Origin: Candidatus Kryptobacter tengchongensis
Lineage (GTDB): Bacteria; Bacteroidota; Ignavibacteria; Kryptoniales; Kryptoniaceae
Assembly: GCA_001485605.1 (NCBI GenBank)
Contig: FAON01000007.1
Location: 124,001 to 188,000 of the forward strand
Length of the DNA: 64,000 nucleotides
Direction of reading: 5' to 3'
Under the pieces are notes generated by a model that did not search any database, was not told where the DNA came from, and saw only the letters and a program-made list of their open reading frames with translations. A program made the translations under genes and the position numbers. Positions within the stretch are counted from its first letter, which is position 1. Every line of letters begins with the position of its first letter. Below are positions 27,001-37,586 of the stretch, in pieces.

Positions 27001-28194
27001 TTATTTATCTTGAATAGCAGATATCCCAGGTAGAATTTTACCTTCAAGAAACTCAAGCGATGCACCGCCACCAGTTGAAACATGTGAAACTTTATCAGAA
27101 AGCCCAGCTTTTGCAACCGCTGAAGCCGAATCTCCACCTCCAACTATTGTCACCGCCCCTTTCTGTGTTATCTCTGCAAGAAACTTTGCTATCTCAAATG
27201 TCCCCTTAGCAAAATTCTCAAATTCAAAAACCCCTAATGGACCATTCCACACAACCATTTTAGCATCTTTTAGAACTTCACAAAACATTTTGATCGTTTC
27301 AGTTCCAATGTCAAGTATCATCCAATCTGGTCTAACTTTATCAACTGAAACAACTTCAAAATTAGCATCATTCGCAAATTTGTCAGCAATGACACAATCA
27401 ACGGGCAAAACGAACTTTACATTTCTTTTTTCTGCTTCATTTAAAATTTCCTTCGCAAAATCAATTTTATCCTCCTCAACGAGTGATTTTCCAACTTCAT
27501 ATCCTTTTGCTTTCAAAAATGTATTCGCCATTCCACCTCCAATTAAAAACGCATCAACTTTTTCCATTAAATTTTTAATCACTTGAATTTTATCTGAAAC
27601 CTTTGCTCCACCAAGAATTGCAACATAAGGCTTCTCTGGGTTTAGAAGCGCCTTTGAGAGATATTCAACCTCTTTTTGCATAAGATATCCAATTGCTGTC
27701 TCTTTGACGAATCTTGCAACGCCTTCAGTTGAAGCATGTGCACGGTGGGCGCTTCCAAAGGCATCGTTTATATAAACATCGGCAATTGAAGCAAGTTCCC
27801 TTGCAAAATTTTCATCATTTTTCTCCTCCTCTGGATGAAATCTAACATTTTCAAGTAAAAGAACCTCTCCCTCTTTCAATTCAGCAACCATCTTTTTAAC
27901 CTCCTCCCCAACACAATCAGGTGCGAACTTCACAGGCATGTTAAGCAATTTTGAAAGATGTTCAGCAACGGGTTTCAAACTATATTTCGGATCAAATCCA
28001 CCCTTCGGTCTTCCAAGATGGCTTATTAAAATTGCTTTACCACCTTCCGAAATAATTTTCTTTATCGTTGGGAGCGATTCCCTTATCCTTGTGTCATCAG
28101 AAACCTTTCCAGACTCAATTGGGACATTAAAATCAACTCTGACGAGAACTCTTTTACCTTTAAGGTGCAAATCATCAATTGTTACCTTTTTCAT
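27001..28194 (-). CDS. pgk: Phosphoglycerate kinase
   Basis: 397 residues, the standard monomeric form. It interconverts 1,3-bisphosphoglycerate and 3-phosphoglycerate with ATP formation. Seen are RVDFNVP near residue 20, [10 protein letters not shown], the hinge and the C-terminal nucleotide site [14 protein letters not shown], with FSTGG-type end [14 protein letters not shown]. Its start overlaps the stop of the small secreted-protein gene by 4 bp, and gapA lies just beyond that, so all three may share a message. Confidence 0.98.
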   Translation of the reverse strand: MKKVTIDDLHLKGKRVLVRVDFNVPIESGKVSDDTRIRESLPTIKKIISEGGKAILISHLGRPKGGFDPKYSLKPVAEHLSKLLNMPVKFAPDCVGEEVKKMVAELKEGEVLLLENVRFHPEEEKNDENFARELASIADVYINDAFGSAHRAHASTEGVARFVKETAIGYLMQKEVEYLSKALLNPEKPYVAILGGAKVSDKIQVIKNLMEKVDAFLIGGGMANTFLKAKGYEVGKSLVEEDKIDFAKEILNEAEKRNVKFVLPVDCVIADKFANDANFEVVSVDKVRPDWMILDIGTETIKMFCEVLKDAKMVVWNGPLGVFEFENFAKGTFEIAKFLAEITQKGAVTIVGGGDSASAVAKAGLSDKVSHVSTGGGASLEFLEGKILPGISAIQDK

Positions 28195-28925
28195 GGTGCT
28201 TCGCCAATTTTATTTTTAAATGTGAATCTACCTGTTTCATAAATTACTTTCGCCGTCCCTAACTTAACAAACAAAACTTTAGGGAAAACTTGAATCTCAT
28301 TTCTCACTGGAAGATAAACTCCCCCATAACCTGCAATATCAAGAAATTGTTTGCTTTGATTTTTTCCGACCCTCTTTGATTGATAAATTATATCATATTC
28401 ACATCTAACGGGGAAATTATTTTCCCTTTCAATCAAAATTATTCCATTCCCCTCTGAACCTATGCTATCATTTTTGACTTTGAAGTCAACCCCGAGCACA
28501 TAGCAATCTTTGCCGTTGTATTTTTCAATTCCCTTGAGTTTGAAATCTATTTTTTTATCGGTTGAATTTTCCGACAGCCGAAGAAATGGAAAAACAAGAT
28601 TTTTAATTTTTAAATTTTCTCCTTCTCTAATTTTCTCAATCCGCTTTGCTATAGCCAAACTTTGCGAATCAACCTTCTCTGGGTTTGAAATAAGCCTTCT
28701 CTCTTTTATTTCTCCCCTATCAAACTTCACATCATATAAAAACTCATAATTTCCCTTCTTCACAGTCATATCATAATTCAGCACAACCTTAAGTTTGAAC
28801 TCGCCAGACAGTGATTCAATTTTTTTATCATTTTCTTCAATTGCCACAACTGCTTTATTAAAAATTTCATTAGCATTTTGAGCAAAAACGAAATTCACAA
28901 ACATGACAAAGATAATAAATAACAT
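28191..28925 (-). CDS. Secreted protein, LolA-like/outer-membrane lipoprotein-sorting-like, function unclear
   Basis: About 244 residues from the ATG at 28925, where a signal peptide ([16 protein letters not shown]) begins. Earlier in-frame starts would read through the gapA terminator. The mature part is a single beta-rich domain with a typical run of paired strands ([32 protein letters not shown]), resembling LolA/LolB-fold lipoprotein-sorting proteins. The match is by fold-like pattern only. It lies between gapA and pgk with a 4-bp overlap to pgk, an unusual place for an envelope protein. Confidence 0.65.
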   Translation of the reverse strand: MLFIIFVMFVNFVFAQNANEIFNKAVVAIEENDKKIESLSGEFKLKVVLNYDMTVKKGNYEFLYDVKFDRGEIKERRLISNPEKVDSQSLAIAKRIEKIREGENLKIKNLVFPFLRLSENSTDKKIDFKLKGIEKYNGKDCYVLGVDFKVKNDSIGSEGNGIILIERENNFPVRCEYDIIYQSKRVGKNQSKQFLDIAGYGGVYLPVRNEIQVFPKVLFVKLGTAKVIYETGRFTFKNKIGEAP

Positions 28926-28950
28926 AAAACCCCCTGAATTATTTAAAAAT

Positions 28951-28981
28951 AAACCCTCCCCCAAAACCCATTGAGGGAGGG
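28951..28981 (-). terminator. Intrinsic terminator of gapA
   Basis: Stem CCCTCCC / GGGAGGG (28954-28960 with 28975-28981), followed on the minus strand by a T-rich tail. It lies 16 bp past the gapA stop and 26 bp before the next ATG, so the secreted-protein/pgk transcript depends on read-through or its own promoter. Confidence 0.75.
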
Positions 28982-28996
28982 ATGACTTAACAACTG

Positions 28997-30049
<1,053 letters not shown>

Positions 30050-30182
30050 TCAAATTTAAACAGAGCCCGTTTAAAAAACAACTACATTATGCGAAAAATC
30101 ATTAAACTGAAAAACTCAAAGATAACTTGAACTTGTCACCATAAGTTTATATCTTTTTTAAAAAAATACCAAAACTAAAGCC

Positions 30183-30512
30183 ATGACTGATTACATCGTT
30201 GTTTTAATAACAACTCCAAATGTAATTGAGGCAAGAAAGATTTCAAAAACGCTCGTGGAAGAAAAACTTGCTGCATGTTGTAATGTAATTGAAAAAGTTA
30301 ACTCAATTTATTTCTGGCAAAACAACATTGAAGATGATTTTGAATCACTTATCATAATTAAAACCAGAAAAGATGTTTTCCCCGAACTTGTAAAGCGTGT
30401 AAAAGAATTACACAAATATACAGTTCCTGAAATCATAGCAATTCCAATAATTGAAGGCTCTGACTCGTATTTAAACTGGATTGATGAGACCGTAAAGCAA
30501 ACTGAAAAGTGA
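30183..30512 (+). CDS. cutA: CutA-type divalent-ion tolerance protein
   Basis: 109 residues forming a trimeric ferredoxin-like fold related to PII proteins. Typical stretches are TTPNVIEARKISKTLVEEKLAACCNV and YFWQNNIEDDFESLIIIKT, with YTVPEIIAIPI near the end. CutA is linked to copper tolerance in E. coli, but its molecular role is still unsettled. It is placed immediately before potC, and the two genes overlap or nearly touch at GTGAAAATG, so they form one unit. Confidence 0.95.
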   Translation: MTDYIVVLITTPNVIEARKISKTLVEEKLAACCNVIEKVNSIYFWQNNIEDDFESLIIIKTRKDVFPELVKRVKELHKYTVPEIIAIPIIEGSDSYLNWIDETVKQTEK

Positions 30513-30514
30513 AA

Positions 30515-31288
30515 ATGAAAAAGGCTGGTGATTTAATTTTCAAAATCTATATCTTTAGCGTTTATGCCTTCCTTTATATGCCAATTTTTGTTTTGATCAT
30601 CTTATCATTCAACGCATCACGATGGACAACTATTTGGGAAGGTTTCACACTTCAATGGTATATCAAACTTTTAAATAACAAGATTTTGTTGAATTCATTA
30701 AAAAATAGCCTTATTATCGCACTTATCTCAACACTTGCCTCAACCACGCTTGGAACCATCGGAGCCATAGGATTGAGAAAGGTTGATTTCAAATTTAAGG
30801 AAAGTTTCAAAGTTTTAATCTATCTTCCAATTATAATTCCAGAGATTGTCCTCGCTGGGGCACTGCTTAGTTTTTTCGGGTTTGTTAAAATAACCCTTGG
30901 GTTTACAACAGTTATAATAGCGCACATCGTTTTCAGCATATCTTATGTCATCCTAATAGTTCTCGCAAGGATACAAAACATTGAAAAGGAAATTGAGGAA
31001 TCAGCACTTGATCTTGGAGCGAATGAATTTGAAGTTTTCAGAAGGATTACACTTCCTCTTCTTTTCCCAGCGATAATTTCTTCTGCCCTTATCGTATTTA
31101 CGCTTTCAATTGACGATTATCTTATAACATCTTTTGTCGCAGGTGTTGCATCAACAACGCTCCCTTTGCAAATCTATTCAATGTTAAGAACAAGCGTAAC
31201 CCCGGAGATAAACGCTATCTCAACGCTAATGCTCATAACTACGACAGTGGCAATAATTTTATCACAAAGGTTGATGTTGTCAAAATGA
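30515..31288 (+). CDS. potC: Spermidine/putrescine ABC transporter permease (PotC-like)
   Basis: About 257 residues with six predicted membrane helices and the cytoplasmic EAA loop (EESALDLGANEFEVFRRITLPLL, about 172-194) that docks the ATPase. The periplasm-facing SFNASRW stretch after helix 1 is typical of PotC. A GTG at 30509 overlapping the cutA stop is an alternative start two codons earlier. potD follows with a 4-bp ATGA overlap. potA and potB, normally upstream, are absent from this neighbourhood. Confidence 0.93.
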   Translation: MKKAGDLIFKIYIFSVYAFLYMPIFVLIILSFNASRWTTIWEGFTLQWYIKLLNNKILLNSLKNSLIIALISTLASTTLGTIGAIGLRKVDFKFKESFKVLIYLPIIIPEIVLAGALLSFFGFVKITLGFTTVIIAHIVFSISYVILIVLARIQNIEKEIEESALDLGANEFEVFRRITLPLLFPAIISSALIVFTLSIDDYLITSFVAGVASTTLPLQIYSMLRTSVTPEINAISTLMLITTTVAIILSQRLMLSK

Positions 31289-32316
31289 GAAAAGAAATTT
31301 TATTTTCAATTTTCATTTTAATCACTGGTCTCATTTTTATCTCATGCTCTGGAAACAAAAATAAAGTTAATGTCTATATCTGGTCAGATTATCTACCGCA
31401 AGATGTCATTGAAGAATTTGAAAGGGAAACAGGAGTGAAGGTTAATCTTGATACCTACGATTCCAACGAAGCTTTGCTTGAAAAGTTACAAACAGGGGTT
31501 AGCAGATATGATGTCGTCGTCCCATCAGATTACATGGTTCAAATACTTATTCATCAAAACCTTCTTCGGGAGATTGACAAAAGCAAAATTCCAAATCTAA
31601 AAAATGTAAATTCAAGGTTTTTAAATCTTGAATATGACCCCGAAAACAGATTTTCAATCCCATTCTTCTGGGGAACAACTGGATTAGCATACCGAAAAGA
31701 TAAGCTTGGCAAACTACCCGAAACATGGAAAATTCTTTTTGATGAGAAATATAAAGGGAAAATTTTAATGCTTGACGATATGAGGGAATGTTTTGCTGTA
31801 GCTTTAAAACTTCTCGGGTATTCAATAAATGAAACAGACACATCAATTCTTTTAAAGGCAAAAGAACTTCTAATGGCTCAGAAAAAACTTGTTAAACAAT
31901 ATAACAGTTCTGGTTTTGACCAGGCAATTTTATCGGGAGATGTATGGATTGCGCACGGGTGGAGCGGTCAACTTGTGAAAATTTCGGAATACGATTCAAA
32001 CATTGTTTATGTTCTACCTGAAGAAGGAGGAACTCTCTGGATTGATAACCTTGCAATCCCGAAATCAGCTGAAAATATTGAAAATGCTCATCTTTTCATT
32101 AATTTTCTCCTTAAGCCAGAGATAAGCGCAAGAGTAAGCGAATTTTCTGGTTACGCAACTGTAAATGATTCAGCTAAAAAGTTTATAAACCCCAAATATC
32201 TGACAAAACAAAGATATCCGGACGAAGAAATGCTTAAAAATTTTGAATTGATGAAAGACCTCGGACCCGTTACAAGAATCCTTGATAGATTTTGGACGGA
32301 GATAAAATCACAATGA
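31285..32316 (+). CDS. potD: Spermidine/putrescine-binding lipoprotein (PotD-like)
   Basis: 343 residues. A signal peptide ends in a lipobox-like FISC with Cys21, so the mature protein is probably membrane-anchored. The mature part starts VNVYIWSDYLPQDVIEEFE and continues with YDVVVPSDYMV and WGTTGLAYR, as in the polyamine-binding PotD/PotF family. It would deliver polyamines to the PotC permease encoded just upstream. Ligand preference cannot be read with confidence. Confidence 0.93.
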   Translation: MRKEILFSIFILITGLIFISCSGNKNKVNVYIWSDYLPQDVIEEFERETGVKVNLDTYDSNEALLEKLQTGVSRYDVVVPSDYMVQILIHQNLLREIDKSKIPNLKNVNSRFLNLEYDPENRFSIPFFWGTTGLAYRKDKLGKLPETWKILFDEKYKGKILMLDDMRECFAVALKLLGYSINETDTSILLKAKELLMAQKKLVKQYNSSGFDQAILSGDVWIAHGWSGQLVKISEYDSNIVYVLPEEGGTLWIDNLAIPKSAENIENAHLFINFLLKPEISARVSEFSGYATVNDSAKKFINPKYLTKQRYPDEEMLKNFELMKDLGPVTRILDRFWTEIKSQ

Positions 32317-32403
32317 AACGATTTGACAAAAGTCAATTTTTATGAAATTTCTTATTCTTAAATTTTAATCGCATAATTCAAAAACAAAATCAGGAGAACC
32401 TCA

Positions 32404-32691
32404 ATGGCGTATATCATTGCAGAACCCTGCGTTGGGGTTTGCGACACCGCCTGCGTTCAAGTTTGCCCAGTTAATTGCATCTATGGTCCCGAAGGTTATG
32501 ATGTTACGAATGAAGAACATCTGAAAGAGATGAGAGAGAAAAAGATGCAGCTTTATATTCACCCTCAAGAGTGCATTGATTGCGGTGCTTGTCAGCCAGA
32601 GTGTCCAGTTGAAGCGATATTCCCAGAAGCAGAGGTGCCAGAGAAATGGCAACAATATATTAGAATTAACTACGAGAGATTCGGATTGTAA
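32404..32691 (+). CDS. fdx: 7Fe/8Fe-type ferredoxin
   Basis: 95 residues with two clusters. Cys9, Cys17 and Cys67 match the [3Fe-4S] ligands and Cys21, Cys57, Cys60, Cys63 the [4Fe-4S] ligands of Azotobacter FdI/Thermus-type ferredoxins. Cys13 occupies the position that would convert the first site to a 4Fe cluster, and Cys25 is extra. A long 30-residue insert between the cluster motifs and a C-terminal helix ([15 protein letters not shown]) are typical. It has a good AGGAG ribosome site. It is a plausible electron partner of the 2-oxoacid oxidoreductase at 21-25 kb. Confidence 0.93.
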   Translation: MAYIIAEPCVGVCDTACVQVCPVNCIYGPEGYDVTNEEHLKEMREKKMQLYIHPQECIDCGACQPECPVEAIFPEAEVPEKWQQYIRINYERFGL

Positions 32692-32702
32692 TCTCAAAAA
32701 AG

Positions 32703-32729
32703 CCCGACCTCTTTACGGTCGGGTTTTTT
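32703..32729 (+). terminator. Intrinsic terminator after ferredoxin
   Basis: Stem CCCGACC / GGTCGGG (32703-32709 with 32717-32723), 7-nt loop, then TTTTTT. An A-run precedes the stem, so it could also work on the other strand. Confidence 0.93.
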
Positions 32730-32757
32730 GTTTTTAATTAAATTTTATACCAAGGTT

Positions 32758-33753
32758 ATGAAAACTTATAAAGATGCAGGGGTTGATATTGAAAAAGCTG
32801 AATTACTCATTGAAAAAATAAAGCCAACTATAAGAAAAACATTCAACGAGCGAGTCCTCACAGATATTGGCTTATTCGGGGCTTTTTACGATGCGAAATT
32901 TGACGAATTTAAACATCCAGTTCTTGTCTCAAGCACCGACGGAGTAGGGACAAAGCTTAAAATTGCGTTTCTTACAAATAAGCATGACACAGTAGGACAA
33001 GATCTTGTCAATCACTGTGTAAATGATATTCTTGTCTGCGGTGCAAAACCGCTTTTTTTCCTTGATTACTTTGCTACTGGTAAGTTGCAAATTGATGTTG
33101 CCGAACAAGTCATTTTCGGGCTTGCAAAAGCATGCGAAGAAAATAACTGTGCCTTGGTTGGCGGAGAAACCGCTGAAATGCCAAATTTTTATCAAGACGG
33201 TGAATACGACCTCGCTGGAACAATTATCGGAATTGTTGAAAAAGAAAAAATCATAAAAGGCGACAAAGTCAGAAAAGGAGATATTCTCATAGCACTTCCA
33301 TCCACAGGACTTCATACAAATGGATATTCGCTTGCAAGAGCTGTATTACTCAAACAATTTAGAATAGATGAATTCATTCCCGAATTGAACACAACCCTTG
33401 GCGAAGAACTCCTCAAGATCCATCGCTCATATCTTAAACCAGTTTCACAACTACTTGACAAGTTTGAAATACATGCAATGGCACACATAACAGGCGGTGG
33501 AATTATCGGCAATACAAAAAGAGTTATCCCAGAAAAACTGAAGATAAAAATTGACTGGAAATCATGGGAAAGACCGCCTATTTTTAAACTCATCCAGAAA
33601 CTTGGCAATGTCCCGGAGGAAGATATGAGGCGAACCTTTAACCTCGGGGTTGGGTTAGTTCTAATAGTGGACAAAAACGATGCCGATAAAATTATCAACG
33701 AATTAAAATCAATTAACGAAAATCCATTTACAATTGGGGAAATAACCGAATAA
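32758..33753 (+). CDS. purM: Phosphoribosylformylglycinamidine cyclo-ligase (AIR synthetase)
   Basis: 331 residues from ATG 32758, with AAGG upstream. The frame opens 30 bases earlier inside the terminator region, which I reject. The protein makes aminoimidazole ribotide in purine synthesis. Typical stretches are STDGVGTKLKIAF, VNHCVNDILVCGAKPLFFLDYFATGKL, GGETAEMP and HITGGGIIGNTKRV. No other purine gene is adjacent. It converges on the MFS gene with 2 bp between stops. Confidence 0.96.
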   Translation: MKTYKDAGVDIEKAELLIEKIKPTIRKTFNERVLTDIGLFGAFYDAKFDEFKHPVLVSSTDGVGTKLKIAFLTNKHDTVGQDLVNHCVNDILVCGAKPLFFLDYFATGKLQIDVAEQVIFGLAKACEENNCALVGGETAEMPNFYQDGEYDLAGTIIGIVEKEKIIKGDKVRKGDILIALPSTGLHTNGYSLARAVLLKQFRIDEFIPELNTTLGEELLKIHRSYLKPVSQLLDKFEIHAMAHITGGGIIGNTKRVIPEKLKIKIDWKSWERPPIFKLIQKLGNVPEEDMRRTFNLGVGLVLIVDKNDADKIINELKSINENPFTIGEITE

Positions 33754-33755
33754 AA

Positions 33756-34997
33756 TCACCCACTGAATTTTTCCTCCTTTACCCTTTGCAAAAAGATTAA
33801 ACCTGCGATAAAGAAGAGAGCAACAGATATAACCGCTATCCTTTGACTTCCCGTAACTGATGAAACGAGCCCAAAGACAAGTGGACCAAGTATTGCTGAG
33901 GATTTTCCGAAGAAGGAATAAAATCCGAAAAATTCCGTCTTCTTTTCAGGTGGAATTATCTTTGACATCAAGCTTCTACTTGTTGATTGTGAAGAGCCCA
34001 TGGCTGAGCCAGCAATAAAGCCAATAATGTAAAAGCTTACTTTATCATCGCAAAAATATGCCCCAACAGCAGTTGCAACCCACATTAAAAGAGTTATGCT
34101 TAATGTTTTCTTCTGTCCAATGCTATCTGCAATTATACCAAATATCACAGAACCAAGTATTGCTGTTGATTGAACGGATAGAAAAAATGTTAATATCTCC
34201 ACGAGTGAAAAGTTTAAGGTATGTCTTGCAAAAATTGAAGCAAAGATTATCACTGTGTTTATCCCATCCGCATAAACAAAATAAGAAATAAGAAATCTTC
34301 CAATGTTTTTATATTTTGCTATATTTTGAAATGTTGACTTTACCCGTTCAATCCCGATTTTGAAATATGAAACTTTTTCAACCGATTTAAATTTTTTTTC
34401 TTTTATCACAATGAAAAAAGGAAGCGAAAACAAAAAAAAGAACATAGATGCGACAACGAAACTTAATCTAACATTTATCATATTTTCAGGTGTAAATTCC
34501 CCCTTTAAAAATGGATAAGCGATAAGCAAAGAAATGAACGAGCCAACATAACCCATCGCAAAACCATAACCCGAAACCCTTCCGTAACTTCTTTCACTTG
34601 TTATCTCTGGAAGGAAAGCATCATAAAAAACAAGCCCCCCCTCAAACCCAATGTTTGCAAGCACAAGTAAAATCATGCCCAAAAGCACATCTCCATGCTC
34701 AACGAAAAACATCAATCCAGTTGATAAAACGCAAAGATATGTAAAAATTAAAAGAAAAAATTTCTTATTTGAACTATAATCCGCAATCGCTCCAAGAAAT
34801 GGTGAGATAAAAGCAACTATGAACATTGAGATACTGAAAGCAACTCCCCAGAGGAAATCCCCAACCTCAGAGTTACCGGTCACAATTTCCCTAAAATAAA
34901 CTGAATACGCCGTTGTTAAAATTAAAACAGAAAAAGATGTGTTAGCAAAATCAAACAATGTCCAAATGAAAATTTTAAATCTATTCCCCACATTCAA
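33756..34997 (-). CDS. MFS transporter of the UMF1/Atg22-like family
   Basis: 413 residues with about twelve membrane helices. The N-terminal WTLFDFANTSFSVLILTTAYSVYF and the loop DAFLPEITSERSYGRVSGYGFAMGYVGS are characteristic of the UMF1 (Atg22-like) group of major-facilitator proteins. The second half has GSAMGSSQSTSRSLMSKIIPPEKKTEFFGFYSFFGK. Eukaryotic Atg22 exports amino acids from vacuoles, but the bacterial substrate is unknown. Its start overlaps the nusB stop by 4 bp. Confidence 0.93.
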   Translation of the reverse strand: MNVGNRFKIFIWTLFDFANTSFSVLILTTAYSVYFREIVTGNSEVGDFLWGVAFSISMFIVAFISPFLGAIADYSSNKKFFLLIFTYLCVLSTGLMFFVEHGDVLLGMILLVLANIGFEGGLVFYDAFLPEITSERSYGRVSGYGFAMGYVGSFISLLIAYPFLKGEFTPENMINVRLSFVVASMFFFLFSLPFFIVIKEKKFKSVEKVSYFKIGIERVKSTFQNIAKYKNIGRFLISYFVYADGINTVIIFASIFARHTLNFSLVEILTFFLSVQSTAILGSVIFGIIADSIGQKKTLSITLLMWVATAVGAYFCDDKVSFYIIGFIAGSAMGSSQSTSRSLMSKIIPPEKKTEFFGFYSFFGKSSAILGPLVFGLVSSVTGSQRIAVISVALFFIAGLIFLQRVKEEKFSG

Positions 34998-35509
34998 TTC
35001 CCTTCTTTTCTCAAACTTTTATCAATCAATCCCCTGCCGTGTTTATAAAGTTGTCCAGTCTCTTTAAGTTCATTATAAATCGCATCAAGAACACCGTTCA
35101 CAAATTTCCCACTTCTTTCAGTGCTGAACTTTTTAGCAAGTTCAATCGCTTCATTTATTGTCACCTTCGGTGGAATTTCAGGGAAATACCTCAATTCACA
35201 AGCTCCCATTCGCAGAACAATTTTATCAATCAAAGCAAGCCGATCAACTTCCCAATTTTTTATCTTTTTTGCGATCATCTTGTCAAGTTCCTCAACATGC
35301 TCAATTACACTTAAAAACAACGCTTTACCAAATTCGTAATTTTCCCTGTCCGATTGAAATTCAGAAAAAAGGTCTGAAAGTATAAATTCAGGTGAATTCC
35401 CGGAAAGTTCATAAGCATACAACATTTGTAAAACTCTTTCACGAATTAACCTTCTTTTAAAAGCCACCTCTTCAGGTTTGCTATTTGGTATTTCTGTTCC
35501 TATATGCAA
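34994..35509 (-). CDS. nusB: Transcription antitermination factor NusB
   Basis: 171 residues, all-helical, with RRLIRERVLQMLYAYELSG near the start and the C-terminal APKVTINEAIELAKKFSTERSGKFVNGVLD-like region at about 122-152. It works with NusE (S10) on boxA RNA during rRNA transcription. A basic C-terminal tail of about 15 residues extends past the fold. It has a terminator just upstream and is coupled to the MFS gene by a 4-bp overlap. Confidence 0.95.
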   Translation of the reverse strand: MHIGTEIPNSKPEEVAFKRRLIRERVLQMLYAYELSGNSPEFILSDLFSEFQSDRENYEFGKALFLSVIEHVEELDKMIAKKIKNWEVDRLALIDKIVLRMGACELRYFPEIPPKVTINEAIELAKKFSTERSGKFVNGVLDAIYNELKETGQLYKHGRGLIDKSLRKEGN

Positions 35510-35532
35510 ATCCTTTTTATAATTTTAAAAAA

Positions 35533-35555
35533 CCCGCCCCAAAAAGCGGAGCGGG
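35533..35555 (-). terminator. Intrinsic terminator of the amino-acid dehydrogenase/ABC unit
   Basis: Stem CCCGCCCC / GGAGCGGG (one G-T pair) with a 7-nt loop, followed on the minus strand by TTTTTT. It separates the dehydrogenase gene from nusB. Confidence 0.9.
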
Positions 35556-35562
35556 CATCTTT

Positions 35563-36669
35563 TTATCTGTGATATCTTCTTTCAAGAGATGCTTTCGTTG
35601 TGTCAAGCGAGATTTTCTTAATTTTCAAAGCGCTCATAATCCTTTCCTCAGCTATTCTTGCCGAGGCGACATGCGTTGGGATATTTTCCCTCTTTGATAC
35701 TTCAAAAACTTTCATCAAAGTATCATAAATTCCTTCTGCTTTTTTCATTGCATGCTCCTTATTATAGCCTTCAACCTCTCTTCCGACATTAATTAAACCA
35801 CCAGCATTTATTACATAATCTGGGGCATAAAGAATCCCTTTCTCCATAAGCATTCTATCATGCTTATCTTCATCAAGCAACTGATTATTGGCGCCACCTG
35901 CAATTATTTTAAACTTGAATCGTGGGATTGTATCATCATTTATTATACCGCCAAGAGCGCACGGCGCAAAAATATCTGCATCAATATCGTAGATTTTATC
36001 AGGTTCAACAAACTCAGCTTTATACTCACCAACGCATTGTTTAACTTTCTCGGGTATGATGTCGGTTATATAAATTTTTGCGCCATCTTTTGCAAGATGT
36101 TGACATAAAAATCTTCCAACTTGTCCAGCCCCTTGAATTGCGACTTTTTTACCAGCAAGTGATTCATTTCCGAAAACTTCTTTAACACATGCTTTAATCC
36201 CAACATAAACTCCATAAGCTGTAACTGGGGCTGGGTTTCCGCTCCCGCCAAGTGATTCAGGGATACCTGTGACATATTTTGTTTCAGAATAAATCCATTC
36301 CATAACTTTTTCATCTGTTCCAACATCTTCCGCAGTTATATATCTTCCCCCCAAACTTTGAACAAATCTTCCAAACGCTCTAAAAAGTGCTTCGCTTCTT
36401 TGGGTTTGCGGATCGCCAATTATAACCGCTTTCCCGCCCCCAAGGTTAAGTCCAGCAACCGCTGCTTTATAAGTCATTGCCTTTGAAAGCCTGAGAACAT
36501 CAAAAAGTGCATCTTCCTCTTTTTCATATTTCCACATCCTAACCCCACCAAGCGCAGGTCCAAGAACTGTGTTATGAATTGCTATTATCGCTTTCAATCC
36601 AGTTGAATCATCATAGCAAAACACAACTTGCTCGTGCCCCTGCTTTTGAATAAGTTCAAAGACATTCAT
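35563..36669 (-). CDS. Leucine/valine/phenylalanine dehydrogenase family
   Basis: 368 residues of the short Glu/Leu/Phe/Val dehydrogenase branch. It reversibly deaminates a branched-chain or aromatic amino acid with NAD. Catalytic lysines lie in the KAAVAGLNLGGGKAVIIGDP region (about 67-86), and the NAD motif is QGAGQVGRFL (about 178-187). The size and GPALGGVRMWKY region fit leucine or valine dehydrogenase; substrate choice is not certain. Its ATG overlaps the stop of the ABC ATPase gene by 4 bp. Confidence 0.93.
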   Translation of the reverse strand: MNVFELIQKQGHEQVVFCYDDSTGLKAIIAIHNTVLGPALGGVRMWKYEKEEDALFDVLRLSKAMTYKAAVAGLNLGGGKAVIIGDPQTQRSEALFRAFGRFVQSLGGRYITAEDVGTDEKVMEWIYSETKYVTGIPESLGGSGNPAPVTAYGVYVGIKACVKEVFGNESLAGKKVAIQGAGQVGRFLCQHLAKDGAKIYITDIIPEKVKQCVGEYKAEFVEPDKIYDIDADIFAPCALGGIINDDTIPRFKFKIIAGGANNQLLDEDKHDRMLMEKGILYAPDYVINAGGLINVGREVEGYNKEHAMKKAEGIYDTLMKVFEVSKRENIPTHVASARIAEERIMSALKIKKISLDTTKASLERRYHR

Positions 36670-37493
36670 GTTTCTGCTCCTTTTTGGTTTTTGAATTTAT
36701 CAACAAATTGCCCGATTTTGTCGGGCATAAGGTTAACCCTTGGCTTTCCAGTTATTGGATTCACATCAATAAAAACATCTGTCCCATAAGCATTTTTAAT
36801 GTTTTGCTCAGTTAATACAACATCGGGTTTGCCAACAGCAAAGATTTCTCCCCTTGACAAAAGTATGATCTTATCGCTGTATAAAGAAACAAGATTTAAA
36901 TCGTGAGAGACAGAAATAACTGTTATATTTCTTTCTTTTACAAGTATTTTTAAAAGCGAGAATATCTCAATCTGATGCGAGATATCAAGATGTGCATTTG
37001 GCTCATCAAGCAAGATAACTTTTGGCTGTTGTGCAAGCGCCCGTGCTATCAAAACCATCTGCCTTTCCCCAAGAGATAAAGAAGTCACAGGTTTATCCGC
37101 AAGATCCTTTATATTCGTTAACTCCATTACTTCAAACGCTACTTTAAGATCTTCCTTTTTTTCAAACCCAATTCCCCGAAGATGCGGAGTTCTCCCCATC
37201 AAGACAACTTCCAGCACAGTATACGGAAAAGGAAAGAAATTATCCTGCGGAACAAAGCCAATTATCTTAGCCAACTCGTTCAATGAATATGAATTTATGT
37301 TCCGACTGAAAATCATAACTTCCCCCTTCTTCGGAATGAGAAGACGCATTAAAATTTTAAGAAGTGTCGTTTTCCCCGAACCATTAGGACCGATTAAGCT
37401 TACAAACTCTCCCTCCTCAACTTCAAAACTTATATTTCTAAGAACGATTTCTCGCTCATAGGCAAAACATATGTTGTTAACTTTAACAGCCAT
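36666..37493 (-). CDS. ABC transporter ATP-binding protein of the siderophore/cobalamin type (FepC/BtuD-like), orphan
   Basis: 275 residues from ATG 37493; a TTG at 37502 could add three residues. Walker A is GPNGSGKTT, signature LSLGERQM, Walker B VILLDEP followed by NAHLD. The FVPQDNFFPFPYTVLEVVLMGRTPHL stretch is typical of ATPases paired with BtuC/FecD-like permeases. No permease, binding protein or TonB receptor lies beside it. The pairing with an amino-acid dehydrogenase by a 4-bp overlap is unexpected for a metal-chelate importer. Confidence 0.92.
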   Translation of the reverse strand: MAVKVNNICFAYEREIVLRNISFEVEEGEFVSLIGPNGSGKTTLLKILMRLLIPKKGEVMIFSRNINSYSLNELAKIIGFVPQDNFFPFPYTVLEVVLMGRTPHLRGIGFEKKEDLKVAFEVMELTNIKDLADKPVTSLSLGERQMVLIARALAQQPKVILLDEPNAHLDISHQIEIFSLLKILVKERNITVISVSHDLNLVSLYSDKIILLSRGEIFAVGKPDVVLTEQNIKNAYGTDVFIDVNPITGKPRVNLMPDKIGQFVDKFKNQKGAET

Positions 37494-37586
37494 GATTTTC
37501 AATATTCATTGTAATTTCATCAAAAATTTAACCAAAAAAAGGCAATTTTGCAACCCTGACCAAAGCCCCAGAGAAATCACTCTGAC

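Noticed and set aside
32323-32336. TTGAC-AAAA-GTCAA inverted repeat after potD, considered as a promoter -35 or operator
   Set aside because: The arms are only 5 bp and no -10 lies at 16-18 bp from TTGACA, so support is too weak.
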